From assembly GCF_000185365.1 (NCBI RefSeq), contig NZ_GL622241.1, forward strand, positions 1,671,160 to 1,735,159: DNA of 64,000 nucleotides, given 5' to 3'. Positions 18,362 through 25,841 of the stretch are shown here, one piece after another. The position numbers and the translations under genes are program-made. Source of the DNA: Enterococcus italicus DSM 15952 (GTDB lineage Bacteria; Bacillota; Bacilli; Lactobacillales; Enterococcaceae). The notes below the pieces were generated by a model. The model was not told the DNA's origin. It did no database searches and was given only the letters and a program-made list of their open reading frames with translations. Numbering within the stretch: the first letter of the stretch is position 1; each line of letters opens with the position of its first letter.

Positions 18362-19066
18362 TTATTTTTCTAAATAAAATTCAAAACGCGAGCCAACATA
18401 TTGTGTACGCACATACTCGAACGGCCGACCATCATCAAAAAAAGAGACTTGTCTTAGTCGCAACACCGCGTCACCGCGTTTGATATTTAAAAATTCAGCA
18501 ATCTTTTCTGATGCTTCAGTCGCAGAAATTGTTTGGTTGGCACGCCCAATTTTAAATCCTTCATCTTCCAATATCCGATAAAATGAATTCGTGATGCTCT
18601 CTTTCGTAAACTGATTGATTAGCGTTTCTGGGATGGAGGCGAGTTCAAAACAAATTGGTATCCCATCCGCGTATCGGATTCGCTCCATTCGTAAGACAAG
18701 TTGATTTTCACTTAAAGCTAATTTTTCTATTTCACTTGAGCTGGGAGAGGTCACAAAATAAGAAGTCACCTTGCTTGACGGCTGTCTTCCTTGGGATAAC
18801 ATAATTTCAGTAAAACTTGTTGTTCCAGTCATCTTTTCCTGAACTTTTTGATTGGCTACATACGTGCCAGAACCAACTTTTCTTTCCAAAATACCTTCAT
18901 CAGACAAATTCTGAATCGCTTGCCGTAAAGTCATACGACTAACGCCAAAATGCAAAGATAATTCCCGTTCGGATGGTATACGATCCCCGACTTTCCAGAT
19001 ATTTTCTTCTATTTTTCGTTTGATATCATCATGTATTTGAATATATATAGGTAATTGCTCTGCCAT
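18362..19066 (-). CDS. GntR/HutC-family transcriptional regulator
   Basis: 234 residues. The N-terminal winged helix (about 1-75) has the GntR signature IPSERELSLHFGVSRMTLRQAIQNL and wing GSGTYVA. The C-terminal UTRA ligand domain (about 90-234) includes LRMERIRYADGIPICFE and a terminal YVRTQYVGSRFEF. Such proteins usually sense sugar phosphates such as GlcNAc-6-P, but the ligand here is unknown. ATG at 19066 follows AGGGAGA. No obvious target operon adjoins. Its stop is one base from the stop of the convergent yvyE-family gene. Confidence 0.88.
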   Translation of the reverse strand: MAEQLPIYIQIHDDIKRKIEENIWKVGDRIPSERELSLHFGVSRMTLRQAIQNLSDEGILERKVGSGTYVANQKVQEKMTGTTSFTEIMLSQGRQPSSKVTSYFVTSPSSSEIEKLALSENQLVLRMERIRYADGIPICFELASIPETLINQFTKESITNSFYRILEDEGFKIGRANQTISATEASEKIAEFLNIKRGDAVLRLRQVSFFDDGRPFEYVRTQYVGSRFEFYLEK

Positions 19067-19108
19067 TTGTTTTCTCCCTAAGCTCAATCTCTTAAAAGTG
19101 AATGACTA

Positions 19109-19270
19109 TTATTTATTTTTTGCATGCCATTTAATTGTTTGTTGTTTTAATCGTGATCTTGTTCCTGCTACCTTTTTTCCTTTTGACTCATTGAAGGCCT
19201 TCTTCGATAAGTCGTACACTTCCAATGCAGCTTCCCGAATCGCCAATTTAATTTTTTTCGTCATTTTCAT
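19109..19270 (-). CDS. Small basic protein of unknown function (53 residues)
   Basis: A short ORF with a near-perfect ribosome site, AAAGGAGG, 7 bases before ATG at 19270 and tandem stops (TAA TAG) at the end. The product begins MKMTKKIKLAIREAALEVYD and ends QTIKWHAKNK: about a third Lys/Arg, no cysteine, no signal peptide, and a likely amphipathic N-terminal helix. I do not recognise the family. It lies between the tRNA terminator and gntR on the same strand, so it needs read-through or a promoter in 19271-19301. The composition suggests a nucleic-acid or ribosome binder (inference). Confidence 0.6.
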   Translation of the reverse strand: MKMTKKIKLAIREAALEVYDLSKKAFNESKGKKVAGTRSRLKQQTIKWHAKNK

Positions 19271-19301
19271 AATAATTCCTCCTTTAAAATAACAAAACTA
19301 T

Positions 19302-19342
19302 AAAAAAATAAAGAGAGTATCGAACGTTTCGATACTCTCTTT
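19302..19342 (-). terminator. Terminator of the tRNA-Tyr/tRNA-Gln unit
   Basis: Perfect 15-base stem AAAGAGAGTATCGAA (19310-19324) and TTCGATACTCTCTTT (19328-19342) with a three-base loop, then a T-rich run on the minus strand. Confidence 0.95.
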
Positions 19343-19351
19343 ATTGCAAGA

Positions 19352-19423
19352 CTGGGGTAGCTGGATTCGAACCAACGCATGAGGGAGTCAAAGTCCCTTG
19401 CCTTACCGCTTGGCTATACCCCA
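19352..19423 (-). tRNA. tRNA-Gln (anticodon TTG)
   Basis: Cloverleaf on the minus strand: acceptor TGGGGTA/TACCCCA with a G discriminator, anticodon loop ACTTTGACT with anticodon TTG, and T-arm GGTTCGAATCC. CCA is not encoded. It follows tRNA-Tyr by one base. Confidence 0.96.
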
Positions 19424-19424
19424 A

Positions 19425-19508
19425 TGGTGGAGGAGAGTGGATTCGAACCACTGAACCGAAAGGAACGGATTTACAGTCCGCCGCGTTTAGCCACTTCGCT
19501 ACTCCTCC
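19425..19508 (-). tRNA. tRNA-Tyr (anticodon GTA)
   Basis: Class II tRNA on the minus strand with a long variable arm. Acceptor GGAGGAG/CTCCTCC, anticodon loop ACTGTAAAT (GTA), T-arm GGTTCGAATCC, and an encoded CCA at 19425-19427. It leads the two-tRNA unit. Confidence 0.96.
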
Positions 19509-19536
19509 AATGTTGTCTGAATAACCCGACCTCGTT

Positions 19537-19565
19537 ATAATACAACATTATATAACGCATTGCAA
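19537..19565 (-). promoter_or_regulatory. Promoter of the tRNA-Tyr/tRNA-Gln unit
   Basis: Minus strand: -35 TTGCAA (19560-19565), 17-base spacer, -10 TATTAT (19537-19542), about 30 bases before the mature tRNA-Tyr. Confidence 0.75.
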
Positions 19566-19583
19566 GTAGAATATCAAATTTTT

Positions 19584-19814
19584 TTAATCTTGTAAATTCC
19601 ATTGACGAATAAACAATTCTAATGCGTCATCCATTGTTTTGGCACTTCCGCAATTTTCATCGCCAATAAAAACCCGAAAGTCTTTGGTTGCATAGGTCAA
19701 GATTTCACCAATCTTCTTCTTGCCTAAGTATAGTTCACCAATTTCATATTTTTGACCGTTGATTACTTTTGTTGTCTCTTGGAATTGAATTTCCGTATCT
19801 TTATTTTTTCGCAT
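19584..19814 (-). CDS. DUF2969-family protein
   Basis: 76-residue soluble protein matching the DUF2969 family of lactic acid bacteria: a charged start, the central YLGKKKIGEI strand pair, FRVFIGDENCGSAKTMDDALE and a C-terminal helix LELFIRQWNLQD. No function is established. It ends just upstream of the tRNA promoter on the same strand. I see no convincing promoter of its own; it follows the terminator of the liv-CBS operon. Confidence 0.75.
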   Translation of the reverse strand: MRKNKDTEIQFQETTKVINGQKYEIGELYLGKKKIGEILTYATKDFRVFIGDENCGSAKTMDDALELFIRQWNLQD

Positions 19815-19851
19815 TTTCCCACCTCATGAATAGTGTAGCATAACTTTTGCA

Positions 19852-19884
19852 TAAAAAAAACAGGTGACCGTCGCAACAGTCACC
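19852..19884 (-). terminator. Terminator of the liv operon
   Basis: Stem GGTGAC (19863-19868) with GTCACC (19879-19884), then an eight-base T-run on the minus strand (19853-19860). Confidence 0.8.
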
Positions 19885-19895
19885 ACAGTTAGAAT

Positions 19896-20543
19896 TTATT
19901 TGACATTCGTTAATACCGCATCGACAACCTGATAGCCCGCGTCTTCAAATAATTCGCGGATCTTAATTACTTGTTTAGAAACAACTTGGAACTCAACAAT
20001 GGTGCCATCTGATTTTCTGTTGACGACAATCGTTGATATACTCATTTGATGATCGGCTAAAATTTTTGATAAATCAGCAATTACACCGGACTTATCCTTA
20101 GAAATATTGACGCTAATTCTCGTGCCACCTTCGTGATAGCCAGTAATCTTTAAGAAAGCATCAAAAATATCATTATTCGTAATAATTCCAACCAAATTCC
20201 CATTGTCTAAAACAGGTAAAACGGCTACACTATTCGTCCGCATTTTTGCGATAGCATCTTCCAATAAGGCTGTCGGTTGAATAGTTAAAACATCTTTAAT
20301 CATTATATCTGATACGTTTGTTTTGTTAATTAAATAATTTAATTCATAGACACTTAGTGACGTAGCCTTTGATGGCAATGCAGATTGAATCACGCCTTCA
20401 GTAATCAATCCGACTAAGTGCCCCTCTTCTACCACCGGAAGACGGTGAATATTATGAGCTTTCATTACATCTATCGCATCAAATACAGGTGTAGCTGGCG
20501 TAACTGTTACAACTTTTTTTGTCATGAAATCACTAACACTCAT
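19896..20543 (-). CDS. CBS-ACT domain protein (AcuB-like)
   Basis: 215 residues. Two CBS motifs (about 7-60 and 77-135: FMTKKVVTVTP..., IMIKDVLTIQP...) form a Bateman module, usually binding adenine nucleotides. A C-terminal ACT domain (about 140-210; ISVNISKDKSGVIADLSKIL) often binds amino acids. It starts three bases after livF ends, so it is the last gene of the liv operon. A plausible role is sensing branched-chain amino acids or energy state for the importer or metabolism; that is inference. AcuB itself is linked to acetoin use in Bacillus, not shown here. Confidence 0.88.
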   Translation of the reverse strand: MSVSDFMTKKVVTVTPATPVFDAIDVMKAHNIHRLPVVEEGHLVGLITEGVIQSALPSKATSLSVYELNYLINKTNVSDIMIKDVLTIQPTALLEDAIAKMRTNSVAVLPVLDNGNLVGIITNNDIFDAFLKITGYHEGGTRISVNISKDKSGVIADLSKILADHQMSISTIVVNRKSDGTIVEFQVVSKQVIKIRELFEDAGYQVVDAVLTNVK

Positions 20544-20546
20544 TGT

Positions 20547-21248
20547 TTACCCTCCCAAGTATGCTTTCTTCACAGCTTCACTGGCTAATAATTCTTGACC
20601 AGTACCTTCAAGAACGATTTTCCCAGTTTCTAAAACATAACCTCGATTCGCAATGGATAAAGCCATTTTCGCATTTTGTTCAATCAATAGAATCGTTGTT
20701 CCTTGCTTTTGAATTTCCTGAATAATCGAAAAAATTTCTCGAATGAAGATTGGCGCCAAGCCCATTGAAGGCTCATCTAAAAGCAATAACTTTGGCTTAG
20801 ACATTAAGGCTCTTCCCATTGCTAGCATTTGTTGCTCCCCACCTGACAATGTGGCTGCATCTTGATTTTTTCTCTCTTTCAATACTGGAAATTTCGAAAA
20901 GACTTGTTCATAATCTTGTTTGACTTCCTTATCTTTCCGTAAAAATGCCCCCATCTCCAAATTTTCTTGAACCGTTAACCCTGGAAATACATGACGGCCC
21001 TCAGGTACTTGAGAAAGTCCTGATGCGACAATTTTTTGGGGTGCTTGTTTTTCAATCCCTTTGCCCTCAAAAGAAATTTTTCCTTTCGAAGAACGAGTCA
21101 AACCTGATATCGTTCTAAGGATGGTTGTTTTTCCTGCTCCATTGGCACCAATTAATGATACTATTTCACCTTTTTCGACATGAAAAGACACATCGTGAAC
21201 GGCTTGAATCATACCATAGTGGACAGATAAATTTTCGATCTCTAACAT
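20547..21248 (-). CDS. livF: Branched-chain amino acid ABC transporter ATPase LivF
   Basis: 233-residue ATPase. Walker A GANGAGKTT (about 34-42), signature LSGGEQQMLAMGRAL, Walker B LLLLDEPSMGLAP, typical of LivF. With LivG it energises uptake of Leu, Ile and Val through LivHM. The start ATG overlaps the livG stop by one base (TAATG), indicating coupling. Confidence 0.95.
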   Translation of the reverse strand: MLEIENLSVHYGMIQAVHDVSFHVEKGEIVSLIGANGAGKTTILRTISGLTRSSKGKISFEGKGIEKQAPQKIVASGLSQVPEGRHVFPGLTVQENLEMGAFLRKDKEVKQDYEQVFSKFPVLKERKNQDAATLSGGEQQMLAMGRALMSKPKLLLLDEPSMGLAPIFIREIFSIIQEIQKQGTTILLIEQNAKMALSIANRGYVLETGKIVLEGTGQELLASEAVKKAYLGG

Positions 21249-22024
21249 TATAAATCTCCCCCTAAATATGCTTGAATGACCCTAGGATTATTTTTAATTT
21301 CTATGGGGGTACCATGTGCAATGACTTGACCATATTCTAATACATAAATTCGCTCACATACATCCATAACCAAGCTCATGTCGTGCTCGATTAAGACAAT
21401 AGTAATTTGAAATTCACGTTGGATTTTTCGGATCAGCTGGGTCAACTCTGCAGTTTCTTGAGGATTCATGCCCGCTGCCGGCTCATCTAAAAATAAAATT
21501 TTTGGTTGCGTTGCTAAGGCACGAACGATTTCTAATCTCCGTTGTTCCCCATAAGGCAGATTTTTTGCTAGGGTATCCATCTTAGAATCAAGACCAAAAA
21601 TCTGAAGAAGCTCTTTTACTTTTGTGGTCATCATTTCTTCTGTACGATAAAATTTAGGTAACCTGAAGACACTTGTTAAGAAACCTTCTTTATTTTTTGA
21701 GTTCATTGCAATTAAAACATTGTCTAATACTGTTAAGTCTTTGAATAAACGAATATTTTGAAATGTCCGAGACAAGCCAAGATCAGCAACCTTATAAGGT
21801 TTTATGCCATTTAATCGTTCTTCTTTGCCACCAACTTTTAATAACACATCACCTGAACTAGGCTCGTATACACCCGTCAATAAGTTAAATAATGTCGTTT
21901 TTCCTGCTCCATTCGGACCAATTAATCCTATTAATTCATTTTCTTCAACTGACATGGAGACATGGGAGACGGCCGCCAGACCACCAAAATTTTTCGTTAA
22001 ATTATTTACCGTTAGAAGTGCCAT
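21248..22024 (-). CDS. livG: Branched-chain amino acid ABC transporter ATPase LivG
   Basis: 258-residue ATPase with Walker A GPNGAGKTT (about 35-43), Walker B ILFLDEPAAGMNPQE and the C-terminal HAP family tail ending in VIQAYLGGD. The signature region reads LPYGEQRRLEIVRAL instead of LSGGQ, as is normal for LivG. Its start overlaps the end of livM by 23 bases. Second ATPase of the importer. Confidence 0.95.
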   Translation of the reverse strand: MALLTVNNLTKNFGGLAAVSHVSMSVEENELIGLIGPNGAGKTTLFNLLTGVYEPSSGDVLLKVGGKEERLNGIKPYKVADLGLSRTFQNIRLFKDLTVLDNVLIAMNSKNKEGFLTSVFRLPKFYRTEEMMTTKVKELLQIFGLDSKMDTLAKNLPYGEQRRLEIVRALATQPKILFLDEPAAGMNPQETAELTQLIRKIQREFQITIVLIEHDMSLVMDVCERIYVLEYGQVIAHGTPIEIKNNPRVIQAYLGGDL

Positions 22025-22982
22025 CTAAGTCGCCTCCCTTTTTGCTAAAACGATTGAACAAGCGTTTGATTGAGAACTCCCAAGTGCCTAATAATCCACT
22101 TGGTTTAAAAATCATAATACCAATTAATGCTAATGCGTAAATGATCATTCGCAAGCTACCAAAATCTTGCAGGTACATATTTAAAACACCTAAAACAATA
22201 GCTGCCAATACAGAACCAGTCGTACTTCCTAAACCACCAAATACCGCAATAATTAAAATATCAATGGATTTATTAAAGGTGTAATCACTTGGGAATACAG
22301 ATTGTTGATAACTAGCATAGAGTGTCCCGGCCAAGCTTGCCAACATGCCACCAAACACAAAGGCAATTACTTTAAATTTGGTTGTATTGACTCCCATCGA
22401 TTCTGCAGCAATCTCATCTTCTCGGACTGAAAGAGTCGCACGACCTCCACCGCTATTAATGAAGTTTGAAACAAATACAACAGTCAATACAGCAAAAATA
22501 AATACCAACTGCCAATTACTGAATTCTGGAATACCAAAAATTCCTGAAGGTCCATTTGTTAACCAACTATTGTTTACTATAAGAATCCGAATAATTTCAG
22601 AAATACCTAGTGTTGCAATGGCAAGGTAATCCCCTTTTAAACGCAATGTTGGTGTTCCGACTACAAATGCGACAACGCCTGCAATAATCATACCTACGAT
22701 AATCGCTAGCAAAAAGCCACCAAAAGTAGGATTCTTAGTCGTAATAATCGCACTAGCATATGCGCCAATTGCCATAAATCCAGCATGTCCTAATGAGAAT
22801 TGACCAGAAAAACCAATAATTAAGTTCAAGCTGACTGCCAAAATAATATTAATACCGATATTGACAATAATCGCATCTGTAAAAATATTTATAAAGCCAC
22901 CATTATACAAACCAAATAAACCAAAATAGATGACCAACGTAAGTAGCAACCATGTTAGATTGTATTTCAAGTTTTTTTTCAT
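22002..22982 (-). CDS. livM: Branched-chain amino acid ABC permease LivM
   Basis: 326-residue inner-membrane permease with about eight to ten hydrophobic helices. The BPD_transp_2 pattern is clear: GFSGQFSLGHAGFMAIGAY near 57-75 and GGLGSTTGSVLAAIV near 250-264. It pairs with LivH, which starts ten bases upstream. The C-terminus is soluble and basic (FSIKRLFNRFSKKGGD). Confidence 0.94.
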   Translation of the reverse strand: MKKNLKYNLTWLLLTLVIYFGLFGLYNGGFINIFTDAIIVNIGINIILAVSLNLIIGFSGQFSLGHAGFMAIGAYASAIITTKNPTFGGFLLAIIVGMIIAGVVAFVVGTPTLRLKGDYLAIATLGISEIIRILIVNNSWLTNGPSGIFGIPEFSNWQLVFIFAVLTVVFVSNFINSGGGRATLSVREDEIAAESMGVNTTKFKVIAFVFGGMLASLAGTLYASYQQSVFPSDYTFNKSIDILIIAVFGGLGSTTGSVLAAIVLGVLNMYLQDFGSLRMIIYALALIGIMIFKPSGLLGTWEFSIKRLFNRFSKKGGDLDGTSNGK

Positions 22983-22991
22983 TTATGCCAC

Positions 22992-23870
22992 CTACACTTT
23001 CTCTTTAATATTTTTACCCAAAATACCAGCTGGGCGAATAAGTAAAATAATGATTAAGACGCCATAAACAAAAGCATCTTTATAATCTGAAAAACCGAGT
23101 GCAGTGGAAATTGTTTCAATCAACCCAATGACAAAACCACCAATGGCTGCCCCAGGTATAACACCGATTCCACCTAATACAGCTGCTACGAAAGACTTCA
23201 ATCCGGGTACTACACCCATCATTGGATCAATCGAATTGTAATACAAACCAATCAACATCCCACCTGCTGCAGCCAATGCTGACCCTAAAGCAAAAGTGAA
23301 TGAAATTGTCCGATTGACATTAATCCCCATCAATTGGGCTGCATCTGCATCCACACTGACTGCACGCATCGCTTTACCCATACGTGTTTTTTGAATAATA
23401 ACTTGTAATAAAATCATTAAAAATAGCGAAACCCCTAAGATTAACAATTGAATATTACTAACGGAAATAAACCCCAACTGATAAGTCTGACGTGCAATGA
23501 CTTGCGGAAAAGGTCGCGTATCTGGTTTGAAAAAATAAATCATTAAGTTTTGCAATAAGTATGAAACCCCAATTGCTGTGATTAACGCAGAGATACGTGT
23601 CGATTTTCGTAAAGGACGATAGGCTAAAAATTCAATGACCACCCCTAAAATAGCACAACCCACCATGGCAATTATCATAGATGGGAAAAAGCCAAAACCT
23701 AATTGTTTAATTAAAAAATATCCAATAAAACTACCAATCATGTAGATTTCACCATGAGCGAAATTGATTAGTTTGATAATACCATAAACCATCGTATATC
23801 CTAATGCCATTAATGCGTAAATACTTCCTAAAAAAAGACCATTCACGACTTGTTGTAGTAATACTTCCAT
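22992..23870 (-). CDS. livH: Branched-chain amino acid ABC permease LivH
   Basis: 292-residue permease with about eight transmembrane helices. LivH signatures: LGYTMVYGIIKLINFAHGE near 22-40, GVNVNRTISFTFALGSALAAAGG-like region near 185-205, and GGIGVIPGAAIGGFVIGL near 233-250. ATG at 23870 follows the hairpin that separates it from livJ. Partner of LivM. Confidence 0.94.
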   Translation of the reverse strand: MEVLLQQVVNGLFLGSIYALMALGYTMVYGIIKLINFAHGEIYMIGSFIGYFLIKQLGFGFFPSMIIAMVGCAILGVVIEFLAYRPLRKSTRISALITAIGVSYLLQNLMIYFFKPDTRPFPQVIARQTYQLGFISVSNIQLLILGVSLFLMILLQVIIQKTRMGKAMRAVSVDADAAQLMGINVNRTISFTFALGSALAAAGGMLIGLYYNSIDPMMGVVPGLKSFVAAVLGGIGVIPGAAIGGFVIGLIETISTALGFSDYKDAFVYGVLIIILLIRPAGILGKNIKEKV

Positions 23871-23903
23871 CTCATCACTTCCAATTTTTTATTATCAACG
23901 AAA

Positions 23904-23945
23904 AAGGCTAAGACAAAACCCTATACGATTTTGCCCCAGCCCCAC
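23904..23945 (-). terminator. Attenuating hairpin between livJ and livH
   Basis: Stem GGCTAAGACAAAAC (23906-23919) pairs imperfectly with GATTTTGCCCCAGCC (23928-23942), followed on the minus strand by TTTTT. Partial termination here would give more binding protein than permease, a common arrangement for ABC importers. Confidence 0.65.
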
Positions 23946-23954
23946 TTACCTTAC

Positions 23955-25133
23955 TTATGGATTGATCGTCTCTGCTGAGCTTTCTTTTCCATCCGTATAT
24001 TTGATGATTACCACTGATTTTTCTGGATTATGATCTTTATCAATCGTGATATTACCAGTAACACCTTCAAAATCTTTCAAATTTGCTAACCCTTTTGTAA
24101 TTGCCGCTGAATCAGCTGAATTTTGATCGATGATTGCTTGCTTGATCATGTTCATTGCATCATACGCCAATGCATTAAATGTTGAAGGTTCAGTTCCAAA
24201 TTTTTCCTTATATGCATCTATGAACGGTTGTACAGTATCGTTTGCTGGAGCTAGAATTGAAAAGTGTCCGGTATAGTATACATCAGTAACATTGCTTGCT
24301 CCCGCTAATTGAATAATCTTTTCATCTCCGAAGCCATCTGCACCAAGAATTGGTTGGGTAATTCCCATTTCTCGTGCTTGTTTGATGATTAGACCAGCTT
24401 CTTCATAATAACCAGGTACATATAAAACATCGAAGTCTGAGTTTTTAATTTTTGTTAAAACTGCTTGGAAATCTTTGTCACCACTCGTAAAGTTTTCTTC
24501 AATAGCAATATCGCCTTTGTATTCAGATTTAAATGCTTTTGTTAACCCAATTGCATAATCACTTGAATTATCACCCAAAATGGCCACTTTTTTCGAATCT
24601 AGTTTTTCCGTTGCATATTGTGCTAAAACTTTTCCTTGGAAACTATCTTGAAAACTTGAACGGAAGACATATTCTTGCACTTTTCCATTACTCATTGTAA
24701 CAGAATCATCTGTTCCAGAAGGAGTAATAAATGGTACTTGTGCTTTTGTTATGTTCGGAATAACAGCTTTCGATGCACCAGACGTTGCAGGACCAATAAT
24801 TGCCACAACATCATCGTTGGTTGCTAAGTTGGCAGCAGCAGTTGCAGCTTCGTTGTTATCAGATTTATTATCTTTAACAACTAATTCAACTTTTTTACCT
24901 AAAATTCCACCGTCATTATTAATTTGTTCTACAGCTAATTCAATACCGTCTTTTTCTTGTGATCCATAACCGGCAACTGCGCCAGATAATTCTAAATTCA
25001 CACCGATTTTAATGGTATCTCCGGTTTGTTTGTTTCCGCCATCTGCGGAACTACTCGATTTTCCAGTCGGGCTAGCACTACAAGCACCTAGGATAAATAG
25101 ACTTGCAAACAAAAATGCCAACTTCTTTTTCAT
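23955..25133 (-). CDS. livJ: Branched-chain amino acid ABC transporter substrate-binding lipoprotein
   Basis: 392-residue lipoprotein that captures Leu/Ile/Val outside the membrane. The signal peptide MKKKLAFLFASLFILGAC has lipobox LGAC with the lipidated Cys at about 18, then a Ser-rich linker. Peripla_BP_6 domain follows (VNLELSGAVAGYGSQEKDGIELAVEQIN; IGPATSGASKAV; FNALAYDAMNM). ATG at 25133 has GGGAGG 8 bases upstream; the ATG at 25136 is an alternative. First gene of livJHMGF, with a strong promoter and a CodY-type box. Confidence 0.95.
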   Translation of the reverse strand: MKKKLAFLFASLFILGACSASPTGKSSSSADGGNKQTGDTIKIGVNLELSGAVAGYGSQEKDGIELAVEQINNDGGILGKKVELVVKDNKSDNNEAATAAANLATNDDVVAIIGPATSGASKAVIPNITKAQVPFITPSGTDDSVTMSNGKVQEYVFRSSFQDSFQGKVLAQYATEKLDSKKVAILGDNSSDYAIGLTKAFKSEYKGDIAIEENFTSGDKDFQAVLTKIKNSDFDVLYVPGYYEEAGLIIKQAREMGITQPILGADGFGDEKIIQLAGASNVTDVYYTGHFSILAPANDTVQPFIDAYKEKFGTEPSTFNALAYDAMNMIKQAIIDQNSADSAAITKGLANLKDFEGVTGNITIDKDHNPEKSVVIIKYTDGKESSAETINP

Positions 25134-25172
25134 CATTACTTCCTCCCTTAAATTCCCCTGAATATGAATCAT

Positions 25173-25201
25173 AATATACCTAAAATAATAACAATTGTCA
25201 A
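25173..25201 (-). promoter_or_regulatory. Promoter of the liv operon
   Basis: Minus strand: perfect -35 TTGACA (25196-25201), 17-base spacer, -10 TATATT (25173-25178). Confidence 0.85.
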
Positions 25202-25203
25202 CG

Positions 25204-25218
25204 AATTTTCAGAATATT
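25204..25218. promoter_or_regulatory. CodY box upstream of livJ
   Basis: AATTTTCAGAATATT matches the CodY consensus AATTTTCWGAAAATT at 14 of 15 positions. It starts two bases upstream of the -35. A perfect 7-7-7 inverted repeat CAGAATA/TATTCTG (25210-25230) overlaps it. CodY binds such boxes when branched-chain amino acids and GTP are plentiful, which fits control of a branched-chain amino acid importer. Confidence 0.8.
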
Positions 25219-25283
25219 TTATTTATTCTGTCATAGATAGCTTACTTTATGTATTTAATTTGTCTAAATTGTGAAATTTCACC

Positions 25284-25321
25284 CAAAAAAAAGAAAACAC
25301 TCAAATTAAGAATGTTTTCTT
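25284..25321 (-). terminator. Terminator of the yidD unit
   Basis: Stem AAGAAAACACTC (25291-25302) with AATGTTTTCTT (25311-25321), followed by an eight-base T-run on the minus strand. Confidence 0.8.
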
Positions 25322-25593
25322 TTCATAATATCTTGATAGTTAGGCTCAACTCTATCGACCCTATTTCTAACCAATGAAAATTTTGTTGGTACATAGTCAA
25401 GGCCTCCATGAACGAATGGATGGCACCGCAATATTCTAGAAATGCCCATTACCGCACCTTTAAAAAAACCATGTACCGTAACTGCTTGAATCATATAATT
25501 TGAACAAGTAGGATAATAACGGCAACTTGGTGGTGTCAACGGAGAGATAAATTTTTGGTAACCTCTGACAAGCCCAATAAGTATTTTTTTCAT
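25306..25593 (-). CDS. yidD: Membrane protein insertion efficiency factor YidD
   Basis: 95-residue protein with the full YidD signature: [45 protein letters not shown] and GGLDYVP. The amphipathic N-terminus is membrane-associated and the protein assists YidC-dependent insertion. The stop overlaps the terminator stem. It is not next to rnpA/yidC here; it follows the murA-epuA genes by about 55 bases on the same strand. Confidence 0.93.
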   Translation of the reverse strand: MKKILIGLVRGYQKFISPLTPPSCRYYPTCSNYMIQAVTVHGFFKGAVMGISRILRCHPFVHGGLDYVPTKFSLVRNRVDRVEPNYQDIMKRKHS

Positions 25594-25648
25594 ATATGAC
25601 CTCTCTACAGATGAACGATTTGTTCAAAGATTGTAGACCAACAATCAA

Positions 25649-25825
25649 CTATAGGAAAAATTCAAAAATATGTTGCCACAATTTTCCACTAAACACACCA
25701 GTCGGGTTTCCGTCACCAATGTAGCCGTAGCCGACCATTAAGCCTACAAAAAATAAAATCATCGCAATCAAAATAACTAGTACTATTTTAAATAAAGACA
25801 TAAGTATTGTTGAAGTGTTTTTCAT
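25649..25825 (-). CDS. EpuA-like small membrane protein
   Basis: 58-residue protein: a short basic N-terminus, one transmembrane helix (about 10-33), and an extracytoplasmic GYGYIGDGNPTGVFSGKLWQHIFEF tail that matches the EpuA family of streptococci and enterococci. Members are often mislabelled 'RNA polymerase subunit beta' in databases. Start assigned to ATG at 25825; the in-frame GTG at 25834 lies too near its ribosome site. It follows murA by 16 bases, as in streptococci. Confidence 0.75.
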   Translation of the reverse strand: MKNTSTILMSLFKIVLVILIAMILFFVGLMVGYGYIGDGNPTGVFSGKLWQHIFEFFL

Positions 25826-25841
25826 TGTATTCACATCCTAA

